A DNA stretch of 64,000 bases from Vineibacter terrae (GTDB lineage: Bacteria > Pseudomonadota > Alphaproteobacteria > Reyranellales > Reyranellaceae). The position numbers and the translations under genes were made by a program. Within the stretch, counting starts at the first letter, position 1. Every line of letters begins with the position of its first letter. Of the stretch, positions 32,351 through 40,540 are shown piece by piece. The notes beneath the pieces were generated by a model, which saw only the letters and a list, made by a program, of their open reading frames with translations, did not search any database and was not told the DNA's origin. The stretch is from assembly GCF_008039615.1 (NCBI RefSeq), contig NZ_VDUZ01000001.1, positions 180,834-244,833 of the forward strand. Direction: 5' to 3'.

Positions 32351-33010
32351 ATGAGTACTGACCGGTCAGTCACAGACCACGCGGACGCCGTGGTGGCGCT
32401 GGCTGGCCGCAGCCGGCGGCCCGAGGATCGCGAGCGCGATATCGTGCGCGCGGCGCTGGCGCTGTTCGTCGAGCGCGGTTTCGCCGCCACCAAGCTCGAC
32501 GACGTCGCGCGCGCCGCCAGCGTCAGCAAGGGCCTGCCCTACCTCTACTTCCGCAGCAAGGAAGAGCTGTTCAAGGCCGTGATCGGCGAGGCCATCCTGG
32601 GCCCCTTCCATTCCGGCGAGGATCTGGTCGCGACCTTCGAGGGGACCACCGAAGCGCTGCTGCGCGAGATCGTTGCCCGGACCCGCGACTTCACGGACAC
32701 GCCCGCCGGCGGGGTCGTGAAGCTGATCATGGCTGAGGCCGGCAACTTCCCCGATGTCGCCCGCTACTTCATCGACGAGGTCGACCGTCACGGCCTCAAG
32801 GTGTTCATCGACGTGTTGCAGCGCGGCATCGCGCGCGGCGAGATCCGGCCGCTGGACGACATCGAGAGCGTGGCCGTCATGCTGCGCATGCCGCTGGGCA
32901 TGTATTCGATCTGGAAATGGTCGCTGGCCCCGCACACCGAACCGGCACCGGCACCCGACTCGTTCTTCGACGCGTATATCGACATCTTTCTCAGAGGTCT
33001 GAGGCCATGA
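32351..33010 (+). CDS. TetR family regulator of the RND efflux operon
   Basis: A 219-residue repressor. Its DNA-binding domain spans about residues 25-75 (IVRAALALFVERGFAATKLD, then ASVSKGLPYLYFRSKEELF); the C-terminal effector domain follows (GTTEALLREIVARTRDF). It ends in an ATGA overlap with the membrane-fusion gene. A perfect 14-base palindrome lies six bases after the proposed ATG, so the true start could be the GTG at 32390; either way the palindrome looks like its own operator. Confidence 0.92.
   Translation: MSTDRSVTDHADAVVALAGRSRRPEDRERDIVRAALALFVERGFAATKLDDVARAASVSKGLPYLYFRSKEELFKAVIGEAILGPFHSGEDLVATFEGTTEALLREIVARTRDFTDTPAGGVVKLIMAEAGNFPDVARYFIDEVDRHGLKVFIDVLQRGIARGEIRPLDDIESVAVMLRMPLGMYSIWKWSLAPHTEPAPAPDSFFDAYIDIFLRGLRP
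32357..32370. promoter_or_regulatory. Perfect palindromic operator ACTGACCGGTCAGT
   Basis: A 14-base perfect palindrome overlapping codons 3-7 of the TetR gene as annotated. TetR regulators of efflux pumps often bind similar GACCGGTC-type sites at their own promoters. Its location implies autoregulation by a block at the start of the transcript, or that translation starts further downstream. Confidence 0.6.
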
Positions 33011-34128
33011 GGCTCCGTCGTCTGCTGGTTGCCGGCGTCGCCCTGGTCCTTGCGGTCGGCGGTGTCGGCATTCTGATCGGCGCCGAACGCCGGCCGGCGC
33101 CCCCGACACCGACCGCCCCGAAACCGGCCGAGCGGCCGCTCGAGCTGCTCGACATCGAGGTCCACACGATCGCGCCGCGCACGCTGAAGGAGAAAGTGCG
33201 CTTCACCGGCTCGACGCAGCCGGTCGACCAGACCGTGGTGAAGTCGCGGGTGGCCGCACGCCTGGCTGAGGTCCTGGTGCGCGAGGGCGATCGCGTCACG
33301 CAGGGCCAGGTGCTGGCCCGGTTCGAGATCACCGAGCTGCAGGCGCGCCTCAACGAGAAGGTGTCCAGCCTCGAGGCGGCCCGCGCCGAGTCGCGCTGGG
33401 CCGAGAAGGACCACGCCGACAAGGCGGCGCTCTACGAGCAGCGTGCCGGCTCACGGGCCGCGTTCGAGCAGGCGCGCTCGGTCGCCGAGGCCAAGAAATC
33501 GATGGTGGCCGTCGCCGAGGCGCAGGTCGCAGTGGCGAAGGAGAACCTCAACAACGCCGCCGTGGTGGCGCCGTTCGCCGGCATCATCGGCGAACGATTC
33601 GCCAATCAGGGTGAGTCGATCCCCGTCGACGGCAAGCTCCTGAGCCTGCTCGACACCAGCCGGGTCGAGGTCGCCGCCCAGGTGCCGGCCGCCGACGTGG
33701 TGCCGCTGCGCGTCGGCCAGCCGGCGCTGGTCGTGGTCGAGGGTTTCGGCGAGCGCCTGTTCGCGGCCAAGGTCACGCGCATCAGCCCGACCACGCAGCC
33801 GGGCTCGCGCTCGGTTCCGGTCTTCGTCGAGATCGGCGAACGCGATGAGGCGATGCGCGGCGGCCTGTTCGGCACCGGCGAGGTCACCGTGGCCGAGGCC
33901 CGCGGCGTGATCGCCATCCCGGCCGGCGGCGCGCGGCATGACGACAGCGGCGACCACGTGCTGGCGATCCGCGACCAACGCCTGGTGCGCGTGCCGATCA
34001 CCCAGGGCCGGCGCTGGTCGCGTGGCGATTTCATCGAGGTGAGCGGCATCGGCGCCGGTGAGCGCATCATCAGCGCGCCCCTGCCCGGCCTCAAGGCCGG
34101 CCAGGCGGTCACGGTGGCACCGCCGTGA
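33007..34128 (+). CDS. RND efflux membrane fusion protein (HlyD/AcrA type)
   Basis: Periplasmic adaptor of 373 residues. An N-terminal hydrophobic anchor (LLVAGVALVLAVGGVGILIG) without a lipobox Cys is followed by the lipoyl half-motif RLAEVLVREGDRVTQGQVLARF. A coiled-coil hairpin spans about residues 110-180, then the second lipoyl half (NAAVVAPFAGIIGERFANQGE). It starts within the TetR stop (ATGA). The pump follows 60 bases later. No outer-membrane channel gene is present, so a shared TolC-like protein is needed. Confidence 0.93.
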   Translation: MRLRRLLVAGVALVLAVGGVGILIGAERRPAPPTPTAPKPAERPLELLDIEVHTIAPRTLKEKVRFTGSTQPVDQTVVKSRVAARLAEVLVREGDRVTQGQVLARFEITELQARLNEKVSSLEAARAESRWAEKDHADKAALYEQRAGSRAAFEQARSVAEAKKSMVAVAEAQVAVAKENLNNAAVVAPFAGIIGERFANQGESIPVDGKLLSLLDTSRVEVAAQVPAADVVPLRVGQPALVVVEGFGERLFAAKVTRISPTTQPGSRSVPVFVEIGERDEAMRGGLFGTGEVTVAEARGVIAIPAGGARHDDSGDHVLAIRDQRLVRVPITQGRRWSRGDFIEVSGIGAGERIISAPLPGLKAGQAVTVAPP

Positions 34129-34188
34129 TGTGGACAGGAAGCGGATCGATGACGTCCCTCTCTTCGGGGCAAGCTCAAGGCTAGCGCC

Positions 34189-37100
34189 ATGACCCTGACC
34201 CGCGTCGCCGTCGACAACCCGGTGTTCGCCACCATGATGATGGTGGCGTTCATCGTGCTGGGCACTTTTTCCTACCGCCAGCTCGGCGTCGACCAGTACC
34301 CCAATGTCGACTTCCCGGTGGTGGTGGTCAGCACGATGTACCCCGGGGCCTCGCCCGAGACGGTCGAGACCGAGATCTCGCGCAAGATCGAGGAGCAGGT
34401 CAATTCGATCGCCGGCCTGAAGAATCTGACCTCGCGCTCCTACGAGGGCCAGTCGGTGGTGATCGCCGAGTTCGAGCTGTCGGTGCCCTCGCCGCAGGCG
34501 CTGCAGGACGTGCGCGAGAAGGTGCAGCAGGTCCGCGCCACGTTCCGCGACGAGGTCAAGGAACCGCTGATCCAGCGCTTCAATCCCGACGATATCCCGA
34601 TCATCTCGGTCGCCATCCGGTCCGACGTACGCTCGCCGCGCGACCTGACGACGATCGCCGACCGCATCGTCGTCAAGCGGCTGGAGACGGTGCGCGGCGT
34701 CGGCAAGGTCACCATCGTCGGCGGCGTCAAGCGCCAGATCAACGTCCAGCTCAACCCCGAACGCCTGCAGGCGTTGCGCATCGGCCTCAACGAGGTGCTG
34801 GACGCGATCCGCAGCGAGAACCAGAACTTCCCGGCCGGCAACGTCACCCGGCGCAACGACGACAAGGTGATCGAGATCGACGGCCGCGTCGTCGATCCCA
34901 AGCGCTTCGCCGACCTGATCGTGGCGCGCCGAGGCAATGCCCCGGTCGAGCTCGGCCAGGTCGCCGAGATCGTCGATGGCGAGCAGGAGCTGGACAGCGT
35001 GGCGCTGCTGAACGGCACGCCGGCGATCGCCATCGACGTCGTGAAGTCGCAAGGCACCAACACCATCGAGATCGCCGACGGCGTGCGCCGCACCGTGGCC
35101 GAGCTGATGAAGGGCGGCGTGCCGTCCGACGTGCGCCTGGACATCGTGCGCGACACGTCGCGCGGCATCCGCAACTCGGTCGACAACGTGCAACGCACCC
35201 TGATCGAGGGCGGCCTGCTGACCATCGCCATCGTCTTCCTGTTCCTGCACTCCTGGCGCAGCACCATCATCACCGGGCTGGCCCTGCCGGTGTCGGTGCT
35301 GGGCGCCTTCATCGTGCTGGCGCTGTTCGGCTTCACGCTGAACATCATGACCCTGATGGCGCTCAGCCTGGTCATCGGCATCCTGATCGACGACGCCATC
35401 GTCGTGCGCGAGAACATCACGCGCCACCTGGCGATGGGCAAGACGCACCGCCAGGCGGCGCTGGATGGCACCAACGAGATCGGCCTGGCCGTGCTGGCCA
35501 CCACCTTCACCATCGTCGCGGTGTTCCTGCCGGTCGCCTTCATGGGCGGCATCATCGGCCGGTTCTTCTTCCAGTTCGGCGTCATGGTCGCGGCCGCGGT
35601 GCTGATCTCGCTGTTCGTCTCCTTCACGCTCGATCCCATGCTGTCCAGCGTCTGGTACGACCCCCAGGCCCATGGCGGCGGCGGGCGTTTCGCGCGCCTG
35701 CTGGAAGCGGCGCAGCAGAAGCTCGCCGGCGGCTACCGGCGCCTGCTGGGCTGGGCGCTGGCCTGGCGCAAGACGACCCTGACCGTGGCGTTGGCCGCCT
35801 TCTTCGGCAGCTTCGGCCTGGTGCCGCTGATCGGTGTGGAATTCGTGCCGGAAGCCGACCTGGGCGAGCAGGTTATCTCGATCGAGACGCCGACCGGCTC
35901 GTCGCTGGAGTACACCTCCGCCAAGCTGCGCCAGGTCGAGGCGGCGGTGCGGGAATTCCCCGAGATCGCCTACACCTACGGCTCGGTGAACACCGGCTAC
36001 GTGCTGGGCAAGAACCAGGCCAGCCTCTACCTGCGCTACAAGGAAGTATCGCAGCGCAAGCGCGCGCCGGCCGACCTGGCGCAGCCGATCCGCGACCGGC
36101 TGTCGGCGATCCCGGGCATCATCTATTCCGTGACCGCCGCCAGCGGGCCCGGCGGCGTGCAGAAGCTGATCCAGCTGTCGCTGCAGGGCCCCGACATGAT
36201 GACGCTGGACCGCCTGTCGCGGCAGGTCATGGACCTGATGGCGGCGATCCCCGGCACGGTCGACATCGACCGCAACCTCAAGGCGGCGCGCCCGATCCTG
36301 AGCGTCAAGGTCAAGCGTGACGTGGCGTCCGACCTCGGCGTCGGCTCGGCGCTGGTCGCCGCCACCCTGCGGCCGCTGTTCGCCGGCGACGAGACCAGCC
36401 TGTGGAAGGCGCCCGACGGCGAGAACTACACCGTCATGGTGCGCCTGCCCCTGGCCGACCGCGCCGGCCGCGAGGACCTGGACCGAATCTGGCTGGCGAC
36501 CACCGCCGACGCCAACGGCGCGCCGCGCATGGTGCAGCTCAGCCAGATCGCCTCGATCACCACGTCGGTGGGGGCCTCGCAGATCAACCGCCGCGACCTG
36601 CAACGCGAGGTCCAGATCACCGCCAACGTCGCCGGGCGCGCCAGCGGCGAGGTCAGCCGCGACCTGCAGCTGGCCGTCGCCAGGATGGAGCTGCCGCCGG
36701 GCTACCGCTTCGTGTTCACCGGATCGACCCGCGACATGCAGGAAAGCGCCGCCTATGCCGGTCAGGCGCTGCTGATGGCCGTGATCCTGATCTACCTGAT
36801 CCTGGCCTCGCAGTTCGGCAGCTTCCTGCAGCCGATGGCGATCATGCTGTCGCTGCCGCTGTCGCTGATCGGGGTATTCCTGGGCCTGCTGATCGCCGGC
36901 ACGACGCTGAACCTGTTCAGCGCCATCGGCTTCATCATGCTGATGGGCCTGGTGACCAAGAACGCGATCCTGCTGGTCGACTTCGCCAACCAGGCGCGCG
37001 CCCGCGGCGCCGCGATCCAGGAGGCCCTGCTCGAGGCCGGCACCATCCGCCTGCGGCCGATCCTGATGACGACGCTGGCTATGATCTTCGGCATGGTGCC

Positions 37101-37317
37101 CCTGGCGCTGGGACTGGGCGAAGGCGGCAAGCAGCGCGCGCCGATGGCCCATGCGGTGATCGGCGGGCTGATCAGCTCGACCTTGCTCACCCTGGTGGTG
37201 GTGCCGGTGGCGCTGATCTACATCGATCGCCTCGCCGCCTGGGGCAAGCGGCGCTTCAGCCGCTCGGCCGATGCCGAGGCAGACGCCGGCCGCACGCGCA
37301 CCGAGCCGGCGGAGTAG
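34189..37317 (+). CDS. RND efflux transporter permease (AcrB/MexB-like, HAE1 family)
   Basis: Proton-driven inner-membrane pump of 1042 residues with 12 expected helices and two large periplasmic loops. It begins with VAVDNPVFATMMMVAF, and the proton-relay pair is visible in LVIGILIDDAIVVREN. LMGLVTKNAILLVDFANQ in the second half is a family hallmark. It would expel hydrophobic compounds or metals; the HAE1-like motifs favour drugs or solvents. A continuous antisense frame lies opposite but is a GC artefact. Confidence 0.95.
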   Translation: MTLTRVAVDNPVFATMMMVAFIVLGTFSYRQLGVDQYPNVDFPVVVVSTMYPGASPETVETEISRKIEEQVNSIAGLKNLTSRSYEGQSVVIAEFELSVPSPQALQDVREKVQQVRATFRDEVKEPLIQRFNPDDIPIISVAIRSDVRSPRDLTTIADRIVVKRLETVRGVGKVTIVGGVKRQINVQLNPERLQALRIGLNEVLDAIRSENQNFPAGNVTRRNDDKVIEIDGRVVDPKRFADLIVARRGNAPVELGQVAEIVDGEQELDSVALLNGTPAIAIDVVKSQGTNTIEIADGVRRTVAELMKGGVPSDVRLDIVRDTSRGIRNSVDNVQRTLIEGGLLTIAIVFLFLHSWRSTIITGLALPVSVLGAFIVLALFGFTLNIMTLMALSLVIGILIDDAIVVRENITRHLAMGKTHRQAALDGTNEIGLAVLATTFTIVAVFLPVAFMGGIIGRFFFQFGVMVAAAVLISLFVSFTLDPMLSSVWYDPQAHGGGGRFARLLEAAQQKLAGGYRRLLGWALAWRKTTLTVALAAFFGSFGLVPLIGVEFVPEADLGEQVISIETPTGSSLEYTSAKLRQVEAAVREFPEIAYTYGSVNTGYVLGKNQASLYLRYKEVSQRKRAPADLAQPIRDRLSAIPGIIYSVTAASGPGGVQKLIQLSLQGPDMMTLDRLSRQVMDLMAAIPGTVDIDRNLKAARPILSVKVKRDVASDLGVGSALVAATLRPLFAGDETSLWKAPDGENYTVMVRLPLADRAGREDLDRIWLATTADANGAPRMVQLSQIASITTSVGASQINRRDLQREVQITANVAGRASGEVSRDLQLAVARMELPPGYRFVFTGSTRDMQESAAYAGQALLMAVILIYLILASQFGSFLQPMAIMLSLPLSLIGVFLGLLIAGTTLNLFSAIGFIMLMGLVTKNAILLVDFANQARARGAAIQEALLEAGTIRLRPILMTTLAMIFGMVPLALGLGEGGKQRAPMAHAVIGGLISSTLLTLVVVPVALIYIDRLAAWGKRRFSRSADAEADAGRTRTEPAE

Positions 37318-37352
37318 CAGCCGGGTGCGTCGCTGCGGAATGCGCACGGCGC

Positions 37353-37380
37353 TTGACAAGCGGTCGCACCTGACTATTTT
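37353..37380 (+). promoter_or_regulatory. Sigma-70-like promoter for rpmG
   Basis: TTGACA at 37353-37358 and TATTTT at 37375-37380 are separated by 16 bases. The -35 box is a perfect consensus match. The ATG of rpmG is 53 bases further on. This is the clearest housekeeping-type promoter I could read in the window. Confidence 0.6.
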
Positions 37381-37432
37381 CGCCAAACTTTGATGAATTC
37401 GCCCCGCCGGGGCCCAGGAACGGACCTGCACC

Positions 37433-37600
37433 ATGGCCAAGCCGACCTCGATCCTCGTGAAGATGGTGTCCACCGCCGACACCGGCTTCTTCTATGTCGC
37501 GAAGAAGAACCCGCGCACCAAGACCGAGAAGATGGAGCTGAAGAAGTACGACCCGCGCGCGCGCAAGCACGTGCTGTTCAAGGAATCGAAGATCAAGTAG
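37433..37600 (+). CDS. rpmG: 50S ribosomal protein L33
   Basis: A 55-residue ribosomal protein starting [20 protein letters not shown], with [18 protein letters not shown] and ending [10 protein letters not shown]. It is the zinc-free (C-minus) form: none of the CxxC zinc ligands of the other L33 type is present. Length and sequence match alphaproteobacterial L33. A consensus promoter precedes it and a strong terminator follows. Confidence 0.96.
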   Translation: MAKPTSILVKMVSTADTGFFYVAKKNPRTKTEKMELKKYDPRARKHVLFKESKIK

Positions 37601-37625
37601 CCGTCGCGGCTGCTTCAGGCATTGC

Positions 37626-37650
37626 AGGCCGCCTTCGGGCGGCCTTTTTG
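37626..37650 (+). terminator. Rho-independent terminator of rpmG
   Basis: The stem GGCCGCC/GGCGGCC (37627-37633 and 37638-37644) with a TTCG tetraloop is followed at once by five T residues. It lies 26 bases after the rpmG stop. Confidence 0.9.
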
Positions 37651-37853
37651 CTTTTGCCGACCGCGCACGCGCAACGCGCCGCCGCAGACGTCATTCGCCG
37701 CCGGCATCCAAGCGACGTTCCGCCGCGTGGGTAGGCCCGGCGTTGCAGTGTACAAGGACTGCAGTGACGTTTGGCGTGAGTGGACATGCCGTGTCCTTGC
37801 ACAAGATCTTCAGTGATCGCGAGCAGCGATCGTCGTCACAGAGCCGCACGCCG

Positions 37854-37934
37854 ATGGGTCTGCTGTTCCATGTCGTCGCCGGCGCTGTGCTGGTCGTGGT
37901 GATGGTGTCCGTCGCCGTCTACTTCATTTTCTGA
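37854..37934 (+). CDS. Possible 26-residue single-helix membrane peptide
   Basis: MGLLFHVVAGAVLVVVMVSV followed by AVYFIF forms a nearly perfect transmembrane helix. The frame is open upstream to 37743 without a good start. Ribosome-binding support is weak. It may be a genuine small membrane protein or chance. Confidence 0.3.
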   Translation: MGLLFHVVAGAVLVVVMVSVAVYFIF

Positions 37935-37983
37935 CCGCCGCCGCCCGTCCCTGCAGCACAAGTTTTGAACATGACGCCACGAG

Positions 37984-38021
37984 AAATGGTTTTTTGACGG
38001 CGCCATCCGTCGCAACCATTT
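37984..38021. promoter_or_regulatory. Two-part stem-loop upstream of the CmcJ-like gene
   Basis: AAATGGTT at 37984-37991 pairs with AACCATTT at 38014-38021, and GACGG at 37996-38000 pairs with CCGTC at 38007-38011 around a six-base loop. The two helices are offset by TTTT on one side and GC on the other. It ends 74 bases before the ATG, in the expected 5' leader. Confidence 0.5.
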
Positions 38022-38095
38022 TCCGTCACAGCCGCGACGCGGACACAGGCCACCGAGCAACGGTGCCGACATCCGCCCGGTGACGGAGAGTGACC

Positions 38096-38926
38096 ATGGA
38101 CAGCACGACCCAGATCAGCCTGTCTGAGATCGGCCAGATCAACGCGCCGCTGAACTACCTCGTCTGGACCGGCGAGCGGCCGGTCAGCTACCAGTACGAA
38201 CCGCCGCCGGGCGTGCCCGCCCGCAGCGGCCAGTACAGCCTCTATACCGTCCCGGTGCGCGATGGCCGCGTGCTGGCCGACAGCCTGTCGCTGGACCAGC
38301 AGGGCTTTGCGCTGCGCACGCACACCAGCGCGGTCAGCGACTTCACGGACGATCGCGTCATTCGCGCCGCGTACTACCCCGAGGTCGAGCAGCTGGTGAA
38401 GGACGTCACCGGCGCTGCGCGCGTGGTGATGTTCGACCACAACGTGCGCCTGGGCGCCGCTGACCGGCCGACCGGCATCCGCGAGCCGGTGAAGCGGGTG
38501 CACAACGACTACACGGACAAATCAGGCCCGCAGCGCGTGCGCGACCTGATGGGCGACGAGGCCGAGGCGCTGCTGCGCCGCCGCTACGTGTTCATCAATG
38601 TCTGGAGGCCGATCCGCGAGCCGGTGCTGTCCTCGCCGCTGGCGGTCTGCGACGCACAGAGCATGGACCCCGCCGACCTTGTCCCCAGCGATCTGAGATA
38701 CCGCGACCGCACCGGCGAGACCTATGCCGTCGCCTACAACCCGCGCCACCGCTGGTTCTATTTCCCGCGCATGCGGCGCAACGAGGTGCTGCTCCTGAAG
38801 TGCTTCGACTCGGCGACCGATGGACGCGCCCGCCTGACGGCGCATACCGCCTTCGACGACCCGACGATCCCCGCGGATGCGCCGCCGCGCGAAAGCATCG
38901 AGGCGCGCACCATCGCGTTCTTCTGA
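38096..38926 (+). CDS. CmcJ/NvfI family oxidoreductase
   Basis: A 276-residue protein resembling the CmcJ/NvfI/GA4-desaturase-like group, mostly known from fungal and actinobacterial secondary metabolism. Visible landmarks are VMFDHNVR, RVHNDYTDKSGPQRVRDLMG (probable metal ligands His and Asp), INVWRPIREPVLSSPLAVCD and HRWFYFPRMRRNEVLLLKCF. The family is thought to contain Fe(II)/2-oxoglutarate-like enzymes. ACGGAGAG precedes the ATG at 38096. It stands alone, so its substrate is unknown. Confidence 0.85.
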   Translation: MDSTTQISLSEIGQINAPLNYLVWTGERPVSYQYEPPPGVPARSGQYSLYTVPVRDGRVLADSLSLDQQGFALRTHTSAVSDFTDDRVIRAAYYPEVEQLVKDVTGAARVVMFDHNVRLGAADRPTGIREPVKRVHNDYTDKSGPQRVRDLMGDEAEALLRRRYVFINVWRPIREPVLSSPLAVCDAQSMDPADLVPSDLRYRDRTGETYAVAYNPRHRWFYFPRMRRNEVLLLKCFDSATDGRARLTAHTAFDDPTIPADAPPRESIEARTIAFF

Positions 38927-38966
38927 GGGGTCGGCACCGGGCAGCCGGCGCGACCGACATCGCGTG

Positions 38967-38994
38967 AAGGGCCTGGCGACGCGCAGGCCCTTTT
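38967..38994 (+). terminator. Rho-independent terminator of the CmcJ-like gene
   Basis: The stem AAGGGCCT/AGGCCCTT with a ten-base loop is followed by T residues. It lies about 40 bases after the stop. Confidence 0.85.
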
Positions 38995-39063
38995 GCTGCC
39001 GTGTGTGCCGACCACCGAATTAACACAGCCCGCCTTAGTCTTTCCTTAATGGTGACTCCGCAC

Positions 39064-39078
39064 TGACCATATCGGTCA
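39064..39078. promoter_or_regulatory. TGACC-N5-GGTCA inverted repeat upstream of the His-rich gene
   Basis: TGACCATATCGGTCA, a perfect 5-5-5 inverted repeat 69 bases before the ATG at 39148. It follows a less GC-rich stretch (CTTTCCTTAATGG) that could hold the promoter. It may be an operator; the binding protein is unknown. Confidence 0.4.
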
Positions 39079-39147
39079 TCAGGTTCAGGTCAGCGGACGA
39101 CGGGGTGAGCGACAGCGCTTTCCTTATCCGCTGAAGCGAGGAGACCC

Positions 39148-39489
39148 ATGACCCGCAAGCTTATTGCCGCCCTCATCGCCGCCGCCATCGGCATGGGCAT
39201 CAGCGCCCAGGCATCGGCCGGCGACTGGAACCACCGGCACGGCTGGCATGACCGCCGTCACGATGGCCGAGGCGACTGGCGCGACAAGCGCCACCACGGC
39301 TGGGACCAGGGCCAGCACAGGGGTTGGCGGGATCGCAATCATGACGGCCGCGTCGACTGGCGCGACCATGGCCGCTGGCGTGACCGCCACCATGACCGCC
39401 GTGTCGACTGGCGCGACCGGCGCTGGCATGACCGCAACCACGACGGCCGCGTCGACTGGCGCGACAAGCGCGATTGGCGTTGGTGGTAA
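39148..39489 (+). CDS. Secreted His/Arg/Trp-rich protein with four EF-hand-like loops
   Basis: A 113-residue exported protein: signal peptide to about residue 24 (ISAQASA), then an extremely basic, aromatic repeat region. Four 12-residue units start at 35, 62, 79 and 95. The second and fourth read DRNHDGRVDWRD, matching the EF-hand calcium loop at positions 1, 3, 5, 6, 8, 9 and 12 (Asp instead of Glu at 12). The first and third are degenerate. A good GAGGAGA ribosome-binding site precedes the ATG. Calcium, or a transition metal through the many His, could bind; this is inference. Confidence 0.8.
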   Translation: MTRKLIAALIAAAIGMGISAQASAGDWNHRHGWHDRRHDGRGDWRDKRHHGWDQGQHRGWRDRNHDGRVDWRDHGRWRDRHHDRRVDWRDRRWHDRNHDGRVDWRDKRDWRWW

Positions 39490-39505
39490 AGTTGCACGCG
39501 TGAAC

Positions 39506-39531
39506 GGGAGCGCCACGTCCGTGGCGCTCCC
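39506..39531. terminator. Perfect 12-base hairpin after the His-rich gene
   Basis: GGGAGCGCCACG at 39506-39517 pairs perfectly with CGTGGCGCTCCC at 39520-39531 across a two-base gap. There is no T-tract, so it may act as an RNA-stabilising hairpin or a weak terminator. It starts 16 bases after the stop. Confidence 0.55.
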
Positions 39532-39597
39532 GCCGCAGCCCAGGCACGCCGCACAAACGGGTTGCGCGACGACAGCGATGCAGGCCTGATCCAGGCC

Positions 39598-40506
39598 ATG
39601 CGCATCGGAATAGATCTCGGCGGCACCAAGATCGAAGGCATTGTGCTCAGCGACGACGGCAGCGAGGTTGCGCGCCGGCGCATCGCCACGCCGCCCGGCA
39701 CCTACGACGACATCCTGCTTGGTATCCGTGATCTGGTCGCCGGACTGGAGCATGCGGCCGGCGCGTCCTGCACCGTGGGCGTCGGCACGCCGGGCGCCAT
39801 CTCGCCGGCCACCGGCCTGATCAAGAACGCCAACTCCACCCGCCTGATCGGCCACCAGCTGGACAAGGATCTGGAGCGGCTGCTGCAACGGCCGGTCCGC
39901 CTCGCCAACGACGCCAACTGCTTTGCCGTGTCGGAGGCGACGGACGGCGCGGCAGCCGGGGCCGGCATCGTGTTCGGCGTGATCATCGGCACCGGAGTCG
40001 GCGGCGGGCTGGTGCTGGACGGCCGGCCGGTGACCGGCGCGCACGCCATAGCGGGCGAATGGGGACACAATCCCCTGCCCCTGGCCTATGACGACGAACG
40101 GCCTGGCCCGGCCTGCTATTGCGGCCGGCACGGCTGCATCGAGACTTGGCTGTCCGGCCCGGCGCTGTCGCGCCAGCACGAGGCCCTCACCGGACGCCGG
40201 CTCGACGCCCGCGCCATTGCCCTCGCCGCCGATGCCGGCACGGACACGGCCTGCGCCGCGCTGATCGAGCGCTATTGTCATCGTCTGGCGCGCGGCCTGG
40301 CGACAGTCATCAACCTGCTCGACCCTGACGCGATCGTGCTGGGCGGCGGCCTGTCGGGAATCGCGGCCCTCTATCGCCGCGTGCCGGCCCTGTGGACCCG
40401 CTTCATCTTCAGCGAGCCGGCCCATGTCCGCACCCGCCTCGTGCCGCCACGGCACGGCGACAGCAGCGGCGTGCGCGGCGCAGCGTGGCTATGGCCGAAG
40501 GCCTGA
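39598..40506 (+). CDS. ROK family sugar kinase
   Basis: A 302-residue cytoplasmic kinase, probably for fructose, glucose or N-acetylglucosamine. The ATP phosphate-1 motif MRIGIDLGGTKIEGIVL is at the N-terminus. VGVGTPG, NDANCFAVSEA and the ROK signature with GTGVGGGLVLDG follow. The zinc motif is CYCGRHGCIETWLSGPAL. The ATG at 39598 is fixed by the domain start. The C-terminus runs into a dispersed repeat placed between convergent genes. Confidence 0.92.
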   Translation: MRIGIDLGGTKIEGIVLSDDGSEVARRRIATPPGTYDDILLGIRDLVAGLEHAAGASCTVGVGTPGAISPATGLIKNANSTRLIGHQLDKDLERLLQRPVRLANDANCFAVSEATDGAAAGAGIVFGVIIGTGVGGGLVLDGRPVTGAHAIAGEWGHNPLPLAYDDERPGPACYCGRHGCIETWLSGPALSRQHEALTGRRLDARAIALAADAGTDTACAALIERYCHRLARGLATVINLLDPDAIVLGGGLSGIAALYRRVPALWTRFIFSEPAHVRTRLVPPRHGDSSGVRGAAWLWPKA

Positions 40507-40540
40507 TCGCTGTTGCAGCAGCCGCGCCCGCTATCCCGAG

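Larger units (their letters stand above)
37651..38095. other. Gap with structured elements, at most a tiny ORF
   Basis: About 445 bases between the rpmG terminator and the CmcJ-like gene. They hold a 6-5-6 inverted repeat at 37815-37831 (GATCGC/GCGATC), a possible 26-codon membrane peptide at 37854, and a two-part stem-loop at 37984-38021. No larger frame looks coding. Confidence 0.5.

Noticed and set aside
33451-37482. A 1343-codon open frame antisense to the RND pump and adaptor
   Set aside because: Its product is dominated by Arg, Gly, His, Asp and Gln with no motif. It mirrors well-supported RND genes, so it is a by-product of high GC and rare stop codons.
39148-39489. Reading the His/Trp/Arg-rich gene as a mere low-complexity artefact
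   Set aside because: It has a proper ribosome-binding site, a clear signal peptide and periodic EF-hand-like units in frame, so I kept it as a gene.
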